Part shown: positions 59,962 through 64,000 of the stretch, piece by piece
Numbering within the stretch: the first letter of the stretch is position 1
Layout of the letters: each line of letters begins with the position of its first letter
Made by a program: the position numbers and the translations under genes
Notes under the pieces: model-generated
Database searches by the model: none
What the model saw: only the letters and a program-made list of their open reading frames with translations
Told to the model about the DNA's origin: nothing
DNA from: Vicia villosa
Lineage: Eukaryota > Streptophyta > Magnoliopsida > Fabales > Fabaceae
Assembly (NCBI RefSeq): GCF_029867415.1
Contig: NW_026705180.1
Coordinates: 67,501 to 131,500 of the forward strand
Direction: 5' to 3'
Length of the DNA stretch: 64,000 nucleotides

Positions 59962-61609
59962 ATGGTCCCTCTAAAAATTTTCAATTACACTTTTGATCCC
60001 TCATGCTAACGTTCGTTAACATAGTTGACATGACACTGCCAACATGACAAAGATGCTGACATGGATGCCACGTGACATATTGTCCCCATTTAATTTTTTA
60101 AAATAAATTTTATTTATAGCGACATATATTCCTTCATGAACATCATATGAAAACCCAGAATTTGTTGCTAATTTGTAGCTAATTTGCAGCTAATATGTAG
60201 CTAATTCAAACACATCATTCTTATGACCTGAACCTTTTTTTTTTCATGATTTTTTGCAATAACATTTATCACATTATAAAGATATCTCTCACAAAAATTT
60301 AATTTTTTTTACTTGAGATGAATTAAATATAAATTTTTTACGGGTCAATTTTCTTTAGTACAGAAACAAGAAAAACATTAGCATATGATTGATTTTTAGG
60401 CTACTATTTTTCAAGGAATTAGATGATAACACATAAAAACTATCTGAAAAGTTTCATGGCATTTAGAATAAGTCTCAATTTATTTTGATTTTCTGATCGA
60501 AAGACATATGTGTTTTGATCAAAAAATCAAAATAATCCGAGACTTATTCAGAATGCAATTAAAGTTTGCATATATTTTATATATGTTATGATATAACTTC
60601 ATATAAAATAATAGCTTAAAAATCAATCATATGATAACGTTTTCCTTGTTTCGGTTATATAGAAATTTGACTTTGTAAAATAATTCATATTTAATTCATC
60701 TCAAGTAAAAAAAAATGGTGAGAGATATCCTTATAACTTGATTATCTTTCTTGCAAAAAAATCATGAAAAAAATAAATTCTAGGTCATAAGAATGATGTG
60801 TTTGAATTAGCTAGGAATTAGCTACAGATTAGCTGAAAATTAGCTATGGATTAGCTACAAATTTTGGGTTTTTATATGATGTTCAGGTTAGCAACGAATT
60901 TTGTGATGGAATATCTTTCGCTATAAATGAAATTTATATAAAAATAATAAAATGGGGACAGAGTGCCACGTGGCATCCATGTCAGCATCTTTGTCATGCT
61001 GGCATTGCCATGTGGCAGTGCTACATCAGCTCTATTAACGAAAGTTAGCATGAGAGACCAAAAGTGTTGATGCAAAATTTTAGAGGGACCATTCTTTGAA
61101 GGAAATATCTAGAAGGACTAAAAACGAAATCTGAAATATTTAGAGGGACCAAAAAGTTCATTAATCCTAGTATTTAAATTATTTAATACATTAACACATA
61201 TATAATTTATTTGATTGAATATATTTTAATTAAATAAATGAGAATTGACAATTAATTAAATTAAATATGATTTAATTTAATTAATTTTTATTTAATTAAA
61301 AAAGTTTAATTAAATATAATTAAGATTGGACTTATTTTGAAAATTTGTAAATTAAGAGCATTATAGTTTTAGAAACTCTATATAACTAAAGGAGTTTTTC
61401 ATCTACTAATCCTAGTTATCGCCATTCTCGAAAAAACAATTAGCATCACGTTCTCCTTTGTACTTGCATGGACTTTGTATAAATGATGATATTTTCCACA
61501 TTCTTGATCAAAGTTAAACCACGTTTTAAAAGGTATTTCGATAATCAAAACTTTGATATTTGTTTGTGATTAATAATTTAATTAAGGTCCGTTCATCAAG
61601 ATTGTTCCG

Positions 61610-62449
61610 CTTAGATGATCAATTTTTGAAAAAACCCTCATAAATCCCCACACATGCTTGATATGCTCGTCTAGATCTCCCGAGCCATCGTAGTTCTCCA
61701 ACTTGGGAGGTTTCTCGAGAGATTTAGAGATGTTACTACCAATGATCCACTTCGGTAACATGTTCCTCTTCCTCTTGGGAGCCAGAGCCTTGATATCGTG
61801 CCTTTCATCTCTTCAAAAGTAGTATAACGTTAGGGTGCAGTGGGGATGAAGATTCTCTGGTGGAGTGTGAATATCTCCTTTTCCCTTGGAACCACGTGGC
61901 GGGGTATGGTGCTTTTAATGTAGGTTGTGGTATGAGGATATAGGGACGATTTTGCATGAAAAAATGGTGTCAATAAGAATCAATTTTTACTCAAATGCTT
62001 GATCATCTTGTGAGGCAGCCTTGTGTACATAATGGTCCATACGAGGAGCATAATGTAATTTTTTTCTGATTCAAAGTGCTATTTCTGATAGAAAGTGTGA
62101 ACTATGTTGTAGCACCATGTTATAGACAATATTAAGAAAATCGATAGCCCCATGCATACCTAGTTTGGCTTACAGCTGTTTGGAGGCTTTGAAGCATCTC
62201 TTTTCCAAAAATCAACGGTTGTGATGTAGGTTGCTTCAAGGTTTGGCCTTGGAGTTATTGTTGAAAAAGACTGGAAAATCGGAAGGACTTGGAACCTTGA
62301 CTGATTGTCAGAGGGACTGGATTTTGTAGTAGAATGAGAGGTCATCTGGACAGAATCATTCTCTACCGTAGGAGGAATATTGATTGTTGCAGTGACTATA
62401 ACGGTGGCGCTGCGTTGATCAGATGATCGAGTAGCTTTGGATGTTGCCA
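61610..62449 (-). pseudogene. Ty3/gypsy gag remnant
   Basis: The minus strand carries a start-like MATSKATRSSDQRSATVIV (ATG at 62449) and further down RKRNMLPKWIIGSNISKSLE, PPKLENYDGSGDLDEHIKHV and WGFMRVF. LxxYDGSGDPDEHI is the hallmark of the plant gypsy gag N-terminal capsid part. The stretch between is frameshifted, and neither protease nor polymerase follows. 61177-61609 and 62511-62997 have no supported gene. Confidence 0.6.
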
Positions 62450-62997
62450 TTGTTTCACGAGCTAGATCGATGATTCGAACAAGACAATGATTGGATGTTT
62501 CGTGAATCACGGTGAAGAAACCATGGTTTCTCGTGGAATTTTACGGGAGTTAGATGTTATATTCTCTCAGACGACGCCATTGTTTCATTCATGAACCCGA
62601 ATAATTGATGACGGAGTGAAATGAGATTCATATGCGGCAGAGCGAAGTAGATTTACAAGGTTAGTACTCCAACGTCCAAATGATTGAATGAGTGAGAAGT
62701 AGTTTGAGTGTGAGAGCGAATAAAATCCTTAAATTTAACGCATGCATAGGTTTATAAAATTTAGGCAGTTATAATTGCTTCCGCTTAATTCGACGTTTCG
62801 CATGGATCACTGTGCGATTAGATCTAACTGTAAGAACTTAGCAGGAGGTCAAAATTATGTGCTTTGCGCTTGAACGGTGTCGAATTACGTATTTCGTGCT
62901 TGAGCAATGTTACACTTGTTTCTCGTGCCTTTCCTCAATGTTGATTTGATCTTGATGCGTAAGTCTTATGAGCTGCCGATAACATATTATTTTTAAA

Positions 62998-63181
62998 GGG
63001 GACAACTTCTCTACCCATCTCAAAAAGTTGGGTAGAGTACCTTCAACCAATTAAAAGATCCCATTTAATTTTAACATATTTAATTAATTATAAAATCATA
63101 CAATTATTTGATGTTTTCAAGAGATTTTACATTGGAGGTAACTTTACCCAACTTTTTGAGTTGGGTAGATAAGAATTCACC
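62998..63181. mobile_element. MULE-type MITE, copy 2 (184 bp)
   Basis: Same family and same length as 49707-49890, here flanked by the perfect 9-bp duplication ATTTTTAAA (62989-62997, 63182-63190). The two copies differ by scattered substitutions but share GTTGGGTA and CAACT inverted cores at both ends. Confidence 0.88.
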
Positions 63182-63474
63182 ATTTTTAAATTCACACGTC
63201 TCTGGCTTCAGCTGTCTCTTTGCTCTTTAAGTTCAAAGATTTACTTTCTAAAAGGTGTGTAAAAAATGTATAAAAATAAAATTTTAAAAAAAAAAAAGTT
63301 GTGAAGAATGTGTATCAAGATAGTACGTATATATCACATGCTAAAAAAAAAAAACAATATTGTCGTAGCTATTTTATATTTTACAATTATTTTTATGCCC
63401 CAATTTGCAAGCAATTTCGTTGATGTATTTTTTCGTTAAGTAACATTCCTCAATAAAACAAGGTAGCGCATATG

Positions 63475-63645
63475 GGGTTAAAATCCTCTCCATTTTTTTC
63501 TCTCTCCATTTACTCCATTACTATACTTTTATGTGTAAACAACACCACATGTGACATATATTTAATGATTATTTAATTTTATACATCTAAAACTATAGTA
63601 ATGGAATTTTCCATTTTTTTAAGGAAATGGAGAGGATCCATACCC
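63475..63645. mobile_element. MULE-type MITE, 171 bp, another family
   Basis: Left end GGGTTAAAATCCTCTCCATT and right end (reverse complement GGGTATGGATCCTCTCCATT) are inverted. GCGCATATG (63466-63474) and GCGCATGTG (63646-63654) form a 9-bp duplication with one mismatch. The first eight bases (GGGTTAAA) equal those of the complete MULE at 51144. The remaining 63655-64000 is AT-rich with no gene. Confidence 0.7.
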
Positions 63646-64000
63646 GCGCATGTGGTAGTAGAAAATACTCTCACAAAACACTCTTGAAAATTTGTGTTGA
63701 AAATGCGTAGCGGTGTTAGTAGTCATAGTCAGACATAGGCTCATTCATTGTTTTAAAGGAATCTCTGACATTGCAAATGCAGACATTTACTTCAGAAGGA
63801 GCACCCATTTTTTTCTTTTAAAGAGTCTACCAACAGAACATTCACACTTCTATTTTAAAACATGAGATTATAACTTATAATTTATATTTATCCAATTATA
63901 ATTTTTGTAACTTAATTTTAGATAATTTATAAAAATAGCTTAAGACATATAAATCAATAATTTTATTTATTTATTTATTTTAAAAATAATTTATATAAGT

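Larger units (their letters stand above)
56018..61167. mobile_element. Foldback MULE-type element, split by a solo LTR
   Basis: GGATTAATGAACTTTTTG at 56018 is matched inverted at 61167. TTGTATTTA (56009-56017) and TAGTATTTA (61168-61176) form a 9-bp duplication with one mismatch. Left out the LTR (56098-59961 plus 5 bp), the element is about 1.28 kb. It is a long imperfect palindrome: the left arm (56018-56097 and 59962-60490) matches the right arm (61167-60530), for example GACAAAGATGCTGACATGGA in both. The centre is near 60500. It has no coding sequence. A transcript would fold into one long hairpin. Confidence 0.8.

Noticed and set aside
1..64000. CRISPR array, prokaryotic operon or viral genome
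   Set aside because: No regularly spaced repeats with unique spacers, no operon-like gene spacing; introns and plant transposons throughout.

Overview
The window is nuclear DNA from a flowering plant. Spliceosomal introns, a presenilin gene, a mitochondrial-type glycine-rich RNA-binding protein gene, a tRNA-Glu without encoded CCA and a dense, AT-rich mosaic of nested transposons all point that way. The long LTR at 56.1-60.0 kb resembles Ogre-type LTRs of cool-season legumes (Fabeae and relatives), so a papilionoid legume is my best guess; that is inference from memory of repeat families, not a measurement.

Layout. 0-8 kb: a Tourist-like MITE (512-1160) and a 5.4-kb non-autonomous Helitron lying on the minus strand (1873-7305). 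8-15 kb: a minus-strand gypsy-type LTR next to a plus-strand, promoter-bearing but frameshifted transposon ORF (8.2-10.6 kb), a simple-repeat tract, a Stowaway MITE, a broken C2H2 zinc-finger gene, two small hAT elements with target duplications, and two LINE 3' ends. 14.8-26.8 kb: a large degenerate hAT element whose left arm is repeated as A-B-A-B-A, with two smaller hAT elements nested in it. Its right end abuts a split ribosomal protein L19 sequence. 27.4 kb: tRNA-Glu(CUC). 28-33 kb: copia and gypsy remnants, including a two-LTR copia relic.

33.3-41.5 kb is the genic core. Presenilin (minus strand) has its coding sequence interrupted by a 1.09-kb hAT element with a perfect 8-bp target duplication; the missing C-terminus with the PALP motif lies intact on the far side. 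An apparently intact four-coding-exon glycine-rich RNA-binding protein gene (plus strand) follows, with site II and telo-box promoter motifs. 44-48 kb: wrecks of a MULE transposase and of a CACTA element.

51.1-55.9 kb: a structurally complete 4.8-kb Mutator-like element with about 222-bp near-identical terminal inverted repeats, a perfect 9-bp target duplication and two convergent genes: a four-exon MURA-type transposase and a small GRF zinc-finger protein. 56.0-61.2 kb: a foldback MULE-type element split by a 3.9-kb solo LTR. 61.6-64 kb: a gypsy gag remnant and two short MULE-type MITEs.

Only the glycine-rich RNA-binding protein gene and the tRNA look like intact host genes. Presenilin is a host gene broken by insertion. 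The most system-like unit is the two-gene MULE at 51-56 kb.
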